Source: CAIWHR01 sp963708855 (GTDB lineage Bacteria; Pseudomonadota; Gammaproteobacteria; Burkholderiales; Casimicrobiaceae). From it: a stretch of DNA of 64,000 nt. Every line of letters begins with the position of its first letter. Position 1 is the first letter of the stretch. The notes under the pieces are model-generated. The model had not been told where the DNA came from. It was given only the letters and a program-made list of their open reading frames with translations, and did not search any database. The stretch covers positions 372,001 through 436,000 of the forward strand of contig CAVPUM010000009.1 of the NCBI GenBank assembly GCA_963708855.1, written 5' to 3'. Below, in pieces: positions 8,156-15,728 of this stretch. The position numbers and the translations under genes are program-made.

Positions 8156-9336
8156 GGATTGGCGCGGACGATCGCGGGGACGACCTTGACGTTGGTGTCC
8201 GGCTTCAACACCTGTTCGCTGTGCACGACGACCTCGTCGCCCACGTTCAGGCCGTCGAGAATCTGGCTGCGTCCGTCGAGCGTCGTGATGCCCACCTTCA
8301 CCGGGCGGAACGCAACGCGGCCGTCGGCGAATTGCCAGACGCCGTCCTGCCGATCCAGCCGCTTCAATGCCGCGGCCGGTACAAAGCGTACGTTGGCGAG
8401 TTCGGCGGTGCGGATCGTCACCTCGACCAGCTCGCCTACCGAAATCCCTTCCGGCCGTGCCGTAAAGCCGACGTTGACGATCCGTTCTTCGGTCACCGCA
8501 TCGCTGACCCAGTCGACGCGCTCGACCTGGCCGCGATAGGCGCGCTTCGCGTCCGAACGCAGCACGATCTCCGCGGGCTGTCCCACGCGCACGCCGCCGG
8601 CCTGTCCCTGGTCGATGCGTGCCTTGATCCACAGGGTCGCCGGGTCGATGACCTGCAGCACCGCCTGCCCGGCGACGATCGTGGTTCCCGGCTCGACCAG
8701 CCGCGCGCTGACCACGCCGTCGACGGGACTGACGAGCCGCGCCTGTGCCCGCAGCTTGCCGACCCCCGCGACATCGGACAACGCCCGGTCGTGGTCGCGC
8801 CGCGCGGCTGCCAGTTGGGCTGCCGCCGCATCGACGGCCGCCTTCGCGGCATTCGCTTCGTGTCCTTTGGCGTCGGTGGCTTCCTGGCTGACGAACCCCT
8901 GCGCGCGCAGTTCGTTGGAGCGACGCGCGCTCGCGAGCGCGAGCTGCGCACGGCTCTGCGCCTCGGCGAGCCCTGCTTCGGCCGCGCGGACGAGGCTGGC
9001 GGCGCGTTCTGCGGCGAGTTGCCCGCTGGCGACGCGATCCCCCAGATCGACCGGATCGAGTTCGGCGAGCAACTGTCCGGCCTTGACGCCATCGCCCTGG
9101 TCGACGAGCACGCGCGCGACGCGGCTCGCCACCGTCGGCCCGAGAGCATAGCTGCGGCGCGCCTCGACCGTGCCGATGCCGAACGTGCTCGCGACCAGCG
9201 GACCCTGTTCGACCTTGGCCAGCGTGACCTTGGCCGGCGCGAGCGGCCCCTGGCTCGTCGCCAGCCAGCCGAGCAGCAGCGCGCCGGCGATGCCGGCAGT
9301 GATGAGTACGGCCTTGCGGCCAAGGCGCGGCGTCAC
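8152..9336 (-). CDS. HlyD-family periplasmic adaptor protein
   Basis: 394 residues from GTG 9336, whose GTGA overlaps the stop of the TetR gene. It has one N-terminal membrane anchor (VLITAGIAGALLLGWLA), a biotinyl-lipoyl half domain with VDQGDGVKAGQLLAELDP, a long helical hairpin rich in alanine at roughly residues 105-200, the second half-lipoyl SPVDGVVSARLVEPGTTI and a beta-barrel end. This is the membrane-fusion subunit of the exporter, bridging the FtsX permease to an outer-membrane channel. Confidence 0.92.
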   Translation of the reverse strand: MTPRLGRKAVLITAGIAGALLLGWLATSQGPLAPAKVTLAKVEQGPLVASTFGIGTVEARRSYALGPTVASRVARVLVDQGDGVKAGQLLAELDPVDLGDRVASGQLAAERAASLVRAAEAGLAEAQSRAQLALASARRSNELRAQGFVSQEATDAKGHEANAAKAAVDAAAAQLAAARRDHDRALSDVAGVGKLRAQARLVSPVDGVVSARLVEPGTTIVAGQAVLQVIDPATLWIKARIDQGQAGGVRVGQPAEIVLRSDAKRAYRGQVERVDWVSDAVTEERIVNVGFTARPEGISVGELVEVTIRTAELANVRFVPAAALKRLDRQDGVWQFADGRVAFRPVKVGITTLDGRSQILDGLNVGDEVVVHSEQVLKPDTNVKVVPAIVRANP

Positions 9337-9968
9337 GGCTTCCTCCGCCCGCGATACCCGTGGAGGAGCAGCGGGAACAGCTTCCGGGCGCGTTTCATCA
9401 TCGCCGTCTCGTCGCCGGCGAGCGCGGACTGGATGACCAGGCCCTGCACGGCGCCGATGAACAGAACCGGGGCGAGGGCGGCATCGAGATCGGCGGGAAG
9501 CTCGCCCGCCGCCTTGGCCTGGGTGAAGAGCAATGCCAGGCGCTTGCTGTAGGCCGCGATCATCGACCCCACTTCGGCACGCACCGGCGATTCTCCCGGG
9601 TACTGGAGCTCGTGGAACAGGACGCGGGGAACGCCGGGGTTAGCGGCGACGAACGCCACATGTCCGAGGAAGGCGCGCTCGATCTTGCCGAGCGGCGAAT
9701 CGGTTTTCGCCACCGCCCCATCGAGCACTGCGCCGAGCGATTCGCGCACCCAGGCAAAGACGGCGAGCCAGATCGCCTCCTTGTCCGGGAAGTGCCGGAA
9801 GAGCGCGCCTTGCGTGACACCGATCCGGTCGGCGATCGCCTGCGTGGTGATCGAATCGGGGCCGCGCTCGCGGGCGAGCGACAGCACGGCGGCAACGATT
9901 TCGCGCTGCCGCTCGTCCGTTTTGAGGCGAAGGCGGGGCGTAGCGCGGGGAGTGCTCGCGGTGTTCAT
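9333..9968 (-). CDS. TetR-family repressor of the adjacent efflux operon
   Basis: 211 residues from ATG 9968. The N-terminal helix-turn-helix reads ITTQAIADRIGVTQGALFRH, standard for TetR/AcrR proteins, followed by a ligand-binding helical domain. It is the first gene of a four-gene operon (repressor, adaptor, permease, ATPase) joined by 4-base overlaps, so it very probably controls its own transcription and the pump in response to a pump substrate. A dyad lies just upstream at 9986-10017. Confidence 0.9.
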   Translation of the reverse strand: MNTASTPRATPRLRLKTDERQREIVAAVLSLARERGPDSITTQAIADRIGVTQGALFRHFPDKEAIWLAVFAWVRESLGAVLDGAVAKTDSPLGKIERAFLGHVAFVAANPGVPRVLFHELQYPGESPVRAEVGSMIAAYSKRLALLFTQAKAAGELPADLDAALAPVLFIGAVQGLVIQSALAGDETAMMKRARKLFPLLLHGYRGRRKP

Positions 9969-9985
9969 GGGGTTCAGATGGGTGT

Positions 9986-10017
9986 TTGTAAGTAAGTAAT
10001 CAAATACTAGCTTACAA
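9986..10017. promoter_or_regulatory. Inverted repeat upstream of the TetR gene, candidate operator
   Basis: Perfect 7-base arms TTGTAAG and CTTACAA are separated by 18 bases that include a second GTAAG half-site. It is AT-rich and lies 18 bases before the repressor start. Operators of AcrR/TtgR-type regulators commonly contain such TTACTTAC-like steps. Assignment is by position and symmetry only. Confidence 0.5.
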
Positions 10018-10064
10018 GGATTGCGGCAGATTCGCAACCCCGCCGACCTGCTAGACTCCTGCGT

Positions 10065-11837
10065 GTGATGCGGTCCGGCCTTTTCGCCATCATTCTGCTG
10101 CTCGGGGCGGGACTCACGTTCTTTCCGTGGGTTCGCCCGGTGGACCAGCAGATTCTCGACGCCCAGTTTCGCTTGCTGCGCACGCACGCGGCGCGCCCGG
10201 TGCAAAACGACGTCGTGATCGTCGGCATCGACGACGAGTCCACGCGCGCACTGCGCGAGCCGCTCACGCTGTGGCACCCGCACCTCGGCAAGTTCCTGCA
10301 GGCGATGGCGGGTTCCGGCGCGGCCGCCGTGGGACTCGACGTCGTGCTGCCCGACCGCAGCTTCGAGGCGATCGTTCCCGGCTACGATCTGCAATTGCTG
10401 AGGGGAATCGTGGCGGCGCGCAGCGCCATGCCGCTGGTGCTCTCGCTGACCGTCGATCCGACCGGCGAGACCCGGCCGGTCCACGAGAGGTTCGTCTTTG
10501 CCGCGGGCGGTTGGGACGCGACCGGCTACGCGCTGCTGCCGGTCGACAGCGACGGCGTGGTGCGCCGCTTCGACGAGCGCATCAAGGTGGGCGGCGGCAC
10601 GGTGCCGACGCTGGCGGGCCAGATGGCGGCTCGGCTCGGCCGTCCCGTCGGGCACGGCCTCATCGACTATGCCGCGGGCAATGCCTTCGATTACGTGCCG
10701 CTGCACCGGGTGCTGGAGTGGCAGGACGCCGGAGACGCGGCGAAGCTGCGGAGCACCTTCGGCGGGAAGGCGGTTCTTCTGGGCGGGGTCTTCCGGTTCG
10801 AGGACCGGTTGGTGGCGCCGGTCAATCTGGTGGCCTGGGATGCCGAGGCGGTCAACGCACCGGGGGTGGTGCTGCACGCTCAGGTGTTGCGCAACCTCCT
10901 CAACGGCGGGCTGATCGCGCACGTCCCGGCCTGGGTAGTGCCGGTGCTCGCTCTGCTCGCGGCCAGCGCCTTCTGGGTCGCCGGCAACTACACCGTCGCG
11001 GCACTGCTCGCGTTCGCGGCCGGCGCGGTGCTGATGGCCGCGTCGACCTGGCTGCTCGCGCGCGGCGCGTACCTGCCGACGGCGGCGATCCTGTTCACGC
11101 TGCTCGCCGCCGTCGGCGCCCGCATGCTGCACGAGGCGTCGCTGCAATTGCGTGAGCGCCGGCGGTTGCGGCGCGCCTTCGGCGCGTATGTCAGCCCCGC
11201 CATCATGCGCGACATCCTGCGCAGCGACCCGCCTCCCGGCATCGGCGGCGAGCGCTACTGGCTTTGCGTGCTGTTCGCGGACATCCGCGGTTTCACGGCG
11301 CGCAGCGAGACCGCGACGCCGGAAGCGACGATCCGCCTGCTCAACCGATACTTCTCGGAGGTGACCGAGTGCATTCACGGCGCCGGCGGCACGCTGGACA
11401 AGTTCATCGGCGACGGGGTGATGGCGTTTTTCGGCGCGCCCCAGCGACTCGACAATCCCTGCCTGCCGGCGATGACCGCGGCGCGCGAAATGCTGGAGCG
11501 CCTGCCGCACCTGAACGCCGAGCTCAGCAGGGAGGGAGAAGCGCCCGTCGCCATCGGCATCGGCCTGCACGCAGGGGACGCCGTGGTCGGAAACATGGGG
11601 TCCGAAACCCGGCACAACTACACGGCGATCGGCGACTCGGTCAACGTCGCGTCCCGGCTCGAGGGGCTGACCAAGGACGTCGACTTTCCGCTGGTGTGTT
11701 CCGAGGCGGTCTTCGAAAAACTCGAGGACCGCTCGGGATTTGTTAAGCTGGGCCCCCGGCCGATCAAGGGGCACCAGCCCGTTGTCGTGTACGGGTGGCG
11801 GCCGAGCGAGCACGATTCGAGGACGGAGACGACATGA
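10065..11837 (+). CDS. CHASE2-domain adenylate/guanylate cyclase
   Basis: About 590 residues, starting at GTG 10065 or ATG 10068. A first membrane helix is followed by an extracytoplasmic CHASE2 sensor (roughly 25-280, with VVIVGIDDES typical of the family). Three more helices lead to a class III nucleotide cyclase domain from about residue 400 (VLFADIRGFTARSE with the metal aspartate; FIGDGVMAFFGAP with the second; NYTAIGDSVNVASRLEG with the transition-state residues). It should make a cyclic nucleotide in response to a periplasmic cue. ATGA overlap couples it to the FecR-like gene. Confidence 0.92.
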   Translation: MMRSGLFAIILLLGAGLTFFPWVRPVDQQILDAQFRLLRTHAARPVQNDVVIVGIDDESTRALREPLTLWHPHLGKFLQAMAGSGAAAVGLDVVLPDRSFEAIVPGYDLQLLRGIVAARSAMPLVLSLTVDPTGETRPVHERFVFAAGGWDATGYALLPVDSDGVVRRFDERIKVGGGTVPTLAGQMAARLGRPVGHGLIDYAAGNAFDYVPLHRVLEWQDAGDAAKLRSTFGGKAVLLGGVFRFEDRLVAPVNLVAWDAEAVNAPGVVLHAQVLRNLLNGGLIAHVPAWVVPVLALLAASAFWVAGNYTVAALLAFAAGAVLMAASTWLLARGAYLPTAAILFTLLAAVGARMLHEASLQLRERRRLRRAFGAYVSPAIMRDILRSDPPPGIGGERYWLCVLFADIRGFTARSETATPEATIRLLNRYFSEVTECIHGAGGTLDKFIGDGVMAFFGAPQRLDNPCLPAMTAAREMLERLPHLNAELSREGEAPVAIGIGLHAGDAVVGNMGSETRHNYTAIGDSVNVASRLEGLTKDVDFPLVCSEAVFEKLEDRSGFVKLGPRPIKGHQPVVVYGWRPSEHDSRTETT

Positions 11838-12724
11838 GAGCGACAGGCGAGATCGTGATGCTGTTGCGGCGGGCGGTGTCGCTGCTGCTGCTGCTGTGCG
11901 CCATCGGCGCGCTGTCGACGGCGGCACACGCGGTCGGCGCGGCGATGGTGACCGACCTGCAAGGCAAGGCCACGCTGTCGAGCGGCGGGACGACCCGCGA
12001 TCTCACGATCTGCGCCGAGCTCGACATCGCTGCCAAGGTGCAGCTCGCCGCCGGCGCCACGCTCGTCGTGCTCTATCTCGATGCCGGTGACGAGTACGTC
12101 TTCAAGGGACCGTCCACGATCGAGTTCAAGCCGGGAGCGCCGGAGGTCTCGAGCGGCGCCAAGCCGGAAAAGCGCAGCCTGTCGCTCGGCAAGGGCGGCA
12201 AGGACGTCCGCATCAAGCCGGTCGGCATCGCGCAGGGGGCGATGGTCATGCGCAGCGTGCGACCGGTTGCGCGGATCCAGCTCCTCACCCTCAACAAGAC
12301 GCGCACGCTCGACAGTTCCCCGGAGTTTCGCTGGTCGGCGCTGCAGTCCGGACTGAAGTACGGGTTCGAGTTGAGCGACGAGACGGGTCGCACGGTGTTC
12401 GAAACGAAGGTGGACGTGACGTCGTTGCGGCTGCCCGCCAGCGTGCAGATCAAGGAGGGCGTGCCGTACACGTGGGAGGTCACGGCCCACCTGCCCGACG
12501 GCAGGAAGTACGCGAGCTCCGCCGATTTCGCCATCGCGGGCGCCGACCTTCGCGCGCAAGCCGAATCCCTGCGCCCGCCGGCAAACGCACCGCTGTCGAC
12601 GCGAATCGCGTACGCGGCGTGGCTCAACGGAGCCGAGTTGAAGGACGAGGCGCGCAGGTACTGGAAGGAAACGGCTGCGGAACGTCCCGACGACGCGCGG
12701 TTGAAGGCGCTGGCCGAGCAGTGA
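11834..12724 (+). CDS. Secreted FecR-domain-like protein
   Basis: 296 residues from ATG 11834, which overlaps the cyclase stop by four bases. An arginine-containing N-terminus, a leucine-rich core and AHA at the end make a signal peptide of about 33 residues. The next part (TDLQGKATLSSGGTTRDL, then LAAGATLVVLYLDAGDEYVF) has the FecR beta fold. A later fibronectin-like stretch begins near EFRWSAL, and the protein ends in a helical tail. FecR-like proteins are often paired with CHASE2 cyclases, where they may shape the signal sensed outside. No enzymatic motif is seen. Confidence 0.7.
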   Translation: MRATGEIVMLLRRAVSLLLLLCAIGALSTAAHAVGAAMVTDLQGKATLSSGGTTRDLTICAELDIAAKVQLAAGATLVVLYLDAGDEYVFKGPSTIEFKPGAPEVSSGAKPEKRSLSLGKGGKDVRIKPVGIAQGAMVMRSVRPVARIQLLTLNKTRTLDSSPEFRWSALQSGLKYGFELSDETGRTVFETKVDVTSLRLPASVQIKEGVPYTWEVTAHLPDGRKYASSADFAIAGADLRAQAESLRPPANAPLSTRIAYAAWLNGAELKDEARRYWKETAAERPDDARLKALAEQ

Positions 12725-12805
12725 CCCGCACGCCGGCCTGACATCGGCAACACACGGCGACTTGTGCTACATTGCATTCCTCAGTTTCGCCCGCCGCACG
12801 CGAAC

Positions 12806-14407
12806 ATGCTGGTCGATCTGCGCAAACACGCCGCTGCTGCCAGCTTTGATTGCGACATTGCCATCGTCGGAGCCGGTGCGGCAGGACTCACGCTGGCCCG
12901 GCACCTCGCCGGACGCGGCCGTGACATCGTCGTCGTTGAGAGCGGCGGGCTCGACTTCGACGCGGCAACCCAAGGGCTCGCCGACGGCCCCAACCTCGGT
13001 GACGCCTACTATCCGCTGGTTCATTCCCGACTGCGTTTCTTCGGTGGGACGACCAACGTCTGGGGCGGGCGCTGCGCGCGCCTCGAGGCGATCGATTTCG
13101 CGCAGCGCGACTGGGTCCCGCTCTCCGGCTGGCCATTCGCCCTGGACGAGATCGAGCGCTGGTACGCGGTCGCCGCGTCGGACGTGGAGCTTGGCCCCGA
13201 CGCGGCCGGCCCTGACGGGTGGAACGGCGATCAGGCCGCGCGCCTCGGCGTGGACCCCGCGGCCTTCGTGACCCGCCTGTGGCACTTCGACGACGTCACC
13301 GAACGCTTCGCCGCGCCGCGCGCGGCGGACATCCTGGGTGCACGCGACGTGCGCGTGCTGCTGCACGCCACTGTCGTTCGCGTGCAGGCCGCGGCCAGCG
13401 CGACCGCGGTGACTGCGCTCGAGCTCGCGACGCTCGACGGCCGCCGCGCGCAGATTCGCGCGCGGCACTTCGTGCTGGCCTGCGGCGGCGTCGAGAATGC
13501 ACGCCTGCTGCTCGCGTCCTGCGACGTCGAGCCCCACGGCATAGGCAATGCGCACGACCAGATCGGACGTTGCTTCATGGAGCATGCGCACGGGCGCGCT
13601 GGCGTTCTCGAGGCGCACGCCGGGTTCGAGCTCTGGGCGGCGTTCCAGCCGCGCTCGCGTCCGGACGGCACGCGGATCGCGCCGGTGCTGCTGCCGGCAC
13701 CCGCGTTCCAGCGCGAGGCGCGGATCCTGAATTCGGCGTTCACGTTCAAGCTGCAGCGCGATCCGTTGCGCGGACTGCCGCTGCAGAAGCGGATCTACAA
13801 TGACCTGCGGGAAGAGCTGTCGCCAACCCGCAGCAAGCGCCAGCTCTGGCATGCCTACCGCAGCCTGCGCAGGTTCGTCCAGCGCACCGTGCGCGAGCGC
13901 ATCGCACGCGCGCGCTTCGCACGTGGTCTGACCCGCGTGCAGGTGATCGTGCGTGCCGAGCACGCGCCGAATCCGGCGAGCCGGGTGACGCTGGCGCCGA
14001 CGCGCGACGCTCTCGGGGTACCGCACGCGGCGCTCGAGTGGCGCCTCGCGGAGCTCGACAAGCGCACGGTGCGGTTGATGGCCGAGCGCCTGGGCGCCGA
14101 GCTGGCGCGGCGCGGCCTGGGCAGGCTCGAGCCCGCGCCGTGGCTCTACGACGGCGGCACCGCGTGGCCGGTCGACCCGACCGTCAGCAGCCATCCGATC
14201 GGGGGCTACCATCACATGGGCACGACGCGGATGAGCAACAGCCCGGCGCAGGGCGTGGTCGACCGCGATTGTCGCGTGCACGGGTACGCCAACCTCTACG
14301 TTGCCGGCAGCTCGGTCTTCCCGACCGCGGGCTGGGCCAATCCGACGCTGACCATCCTGGCCCTCGCGCATCGGCTCGGCGATCACCTGCTCGCGCGTTC
14401 GGCATGA
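12806..14407 (+). CDS. GMC-family FAD-dependent oxidoreductase
   Basis: About 533 residues from ATG 12806; an upstream TTG at 12764 is in frame but less convincing. The dinucleotide-binding motif is IVGAGAAGLTLARHL at about 26, then FFGGTTNVWGGRCARLE, LACGGVENARLLL and a C-terminal GGYHHMGTTRM with the catalytic histidines, ending in the GMC-type SSVFPTAGWANPTLTI. These enzymes oxidise alcohol groups of sugars, sterols or lipids using FAD. No signal peptide, so probably cytoplasmic. It is followed by a CDP-alcohol phosphotransferase gene 73 bases on; the pair may modify the same alcohol. Confidence 0.88.
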   Translation: MLVDLRKHAAAASFDCDIAIVGAGAAGLTLARHLAGRGRDIVVVESGGLDFDAATQGLADGPNLGDAYYPLVHSRLRFFGGTTNVWGGRCARLEAIDFAQRDWVPLSGWPFALDEIERWYAVAASDVELGPDAAGPDGWNGDQAARLGVDPAAFVTRLWHFDDVTERFAAPRAADILGARDVRVLLHATVVRVQAAASATAVTALELATLDGRRAQIRARHFVLACGGVENARLLLASCDVEPHGIGNAHDQIGRCFMEHAHGRAGVLEAHAGFELWAAFQPRSRPDGTRIAPVLLPAPAFQREARILNSAFTFKLQRDPLRGLPLQKRIYNDLREELSPTRSKRQLWHAYRSLRRFVQRTVRERIARARFARGLTRVQVIVRAEHAPNPASRVTLAPTRDALGVPHAALEWRLAELDKRTVRLMAERLGAELARRGLGRLEPAPWLYDGGTAWPVDPTVSSHPIGGYHHMGTTRMSNSPAQGVVDRDCRVHGYANLYVAGSSVFPTAGWANPTLTILALAHRLGDHLLARSA

Positions 14408-14480
14408 GCACCGCCGGGCCGTCCCAAGGCGCGAATAGCTCCCTCGCCGAGGGAAGGTGCGCAGCGCCAAGGGTGGACCA

Positions 14481-15728
14481 ATGAACATGGCCGCGCTCAT
14501 CGTCGGGGCCTCGCCCTGCCGTCTGTGGGGGCTCGATGCGCACGAACGCCTGCGCCGCCAGTTGCGGGAGGTCGGCGTACGGGCGATCGCGACGGATCCT
14601 GCGGATCTCGGTGATGCGCAGCGGGTCCTGGTCGTCGATGCCGGCTTCCTGTTCGGGCTGCTCACGCTGCGCGGGGTCGTCGCGCACGCAGATGCACTGC
14701 TGGTCCAGCCGGACGACGGTCGTGTCGCCGCCGCGTCGGTGGCGCGCGAACGCCTGGACGCCGTCGTCGCCTGCGTCCGTGATGGTGCCGCCAGGCCGCC
14801 CGCCCTGCGCGTGCTCACCGCGCTCGATCTCGCCGGCTACGATCGCAACCTGCGCAAGACCGCGCCGCCGCTGCTCGAGGCGGTGACGCCGGACAAGCGC
14901 GCCGCGCTCGAGGCGCTGCTCTATGGCAACGCCTACAAGGGCGTCACCGATTTCGTCACCAAATGGTGGTGGCCGCGACCGGCGCGGGTGCTGGTGGGCT
15001 GGTGCGCACGCCTCGGAATCACGCCGAACAGCGTCACACTGCTCGGAGTCCTGCTGGTGCTCGCGGCGACGTACGCGTTCTATCAGGGCGCGTATGCGGT
15101 CGGCCTCGCCTGTGGCTGGGTGATGACGCTGCTCGACACCGTCGACGGCAAGCTCGCCCGGGTTACCGTGGCGAGCAGCCGCTTCGGGCACTTTCTCGAT
15201 CATGGCATCGACGTCGTGCATCCGCCGTTCTGGTATGTCGCCTGGGGGCTCGGCCTCGGCGCGCTGGAGGCGAACGATCCGCTGTTCCGGACCCTGGCCT
15301 GGGGGCTCGGGCTGGGCACGGCGCAGCCCGAGGGGATGTCGGTCGCCATCCTGTGCTGGCTCGTCGCCGGCGGCTACGCTGCCGGACGCCTGATCGAGGC
15401 CGCGTTCCACCAGCTCGGGCATTGCGGCATCTTCGCGTGGCGTCCGTTCGACGCCTGGTTCAGGCTGATCACCGCGCGGCGCAATCCCTGCCTCGTCATC
15501 CTGACGCTCGGCACGGCCGCGGGGCGCCCCGACGTCGCGTTCGTCGGCGTGGTCGTCTGGACGCTTGCGAGCAGCGCCATTCTGTTCCTGCGGCTGCTCT
15601 ATGCGGCCGGAGTCCGCTGGCGGTCGGGCCAGCCGCTCGATTCCTGGCTCAAGGACGGCACGAGCGCGGCGCGGGAGCATGCGCGCGCCTGGCGGACCTT
15701 TTCAGTCACCCGCGGCGCCTATCGATGA
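14481..15728 (+). CDS. CDP-alcohol phosphotransferase with N-terminal nucleotidyltransferase-like domain
   Basis: 415 residues from ATG 14481. The membrane half from about residue 160 has the full metal signature DTVDGKLARV then SSRFGHFLDHGID, that is D-x2-DG-x2-AR-x8-G-x3-D-x3-D, with about six helices around it. The first 150 residues resemble the nucleotidyltransferase half of two-domain inositol-phosphate enzymes in layout, but I do not see the usual glycine-rich LAAGxGxR loop, so this half may be inactive or divergent. It should transfer a phospho-alcohol head group to a CDP-activated partner in the membrane. ATGA links it to the DUF1302 gene. Confidence 0.82.
   Translation: MNMAALIVGASPCRLWGLDAHERLRRQLREVGVRAIATDPADLGDAQRVLVVDAGFLFGLLTLRGVVAHADALLVQPDDGRVAAASVARERLDAVVACVRDGAARPPALRVLTALDLAGYDRNLRKTAPPLLEAVTPDKRAALEALLYGNAYKGVTDFVTKWWWPRPARVLVGWCARLGITPNSVTLLGVLLVLAATYAFYQGAYAVGLACGWVMTLLDTVDGKLARVTVASSRFGHFLDHGIDVVHPPFWYVAWGLGLGALEANDPLFRTLAWGLGLGTAQPEGMSVAILCWLVAGGYAAGRLIEAAFHQLGHCGIFAWRPFDAWFRLITARRNPCLVILTLGTAAGRPDVAFVGVVVWTLASSAILFLRLLYAAGVRWRSGQPLDSWLKDGTSAAREHARAWRTFSVTRGAYR

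Noticed and set aside
6920..8539. 539-residue plus-strand frame over the ABC permease
   Set aside because: Composition (Gly/Asp/His-rich, no hydrophobic core) is that of a mirror frame; the minus-strand permease and ATPase are clear.
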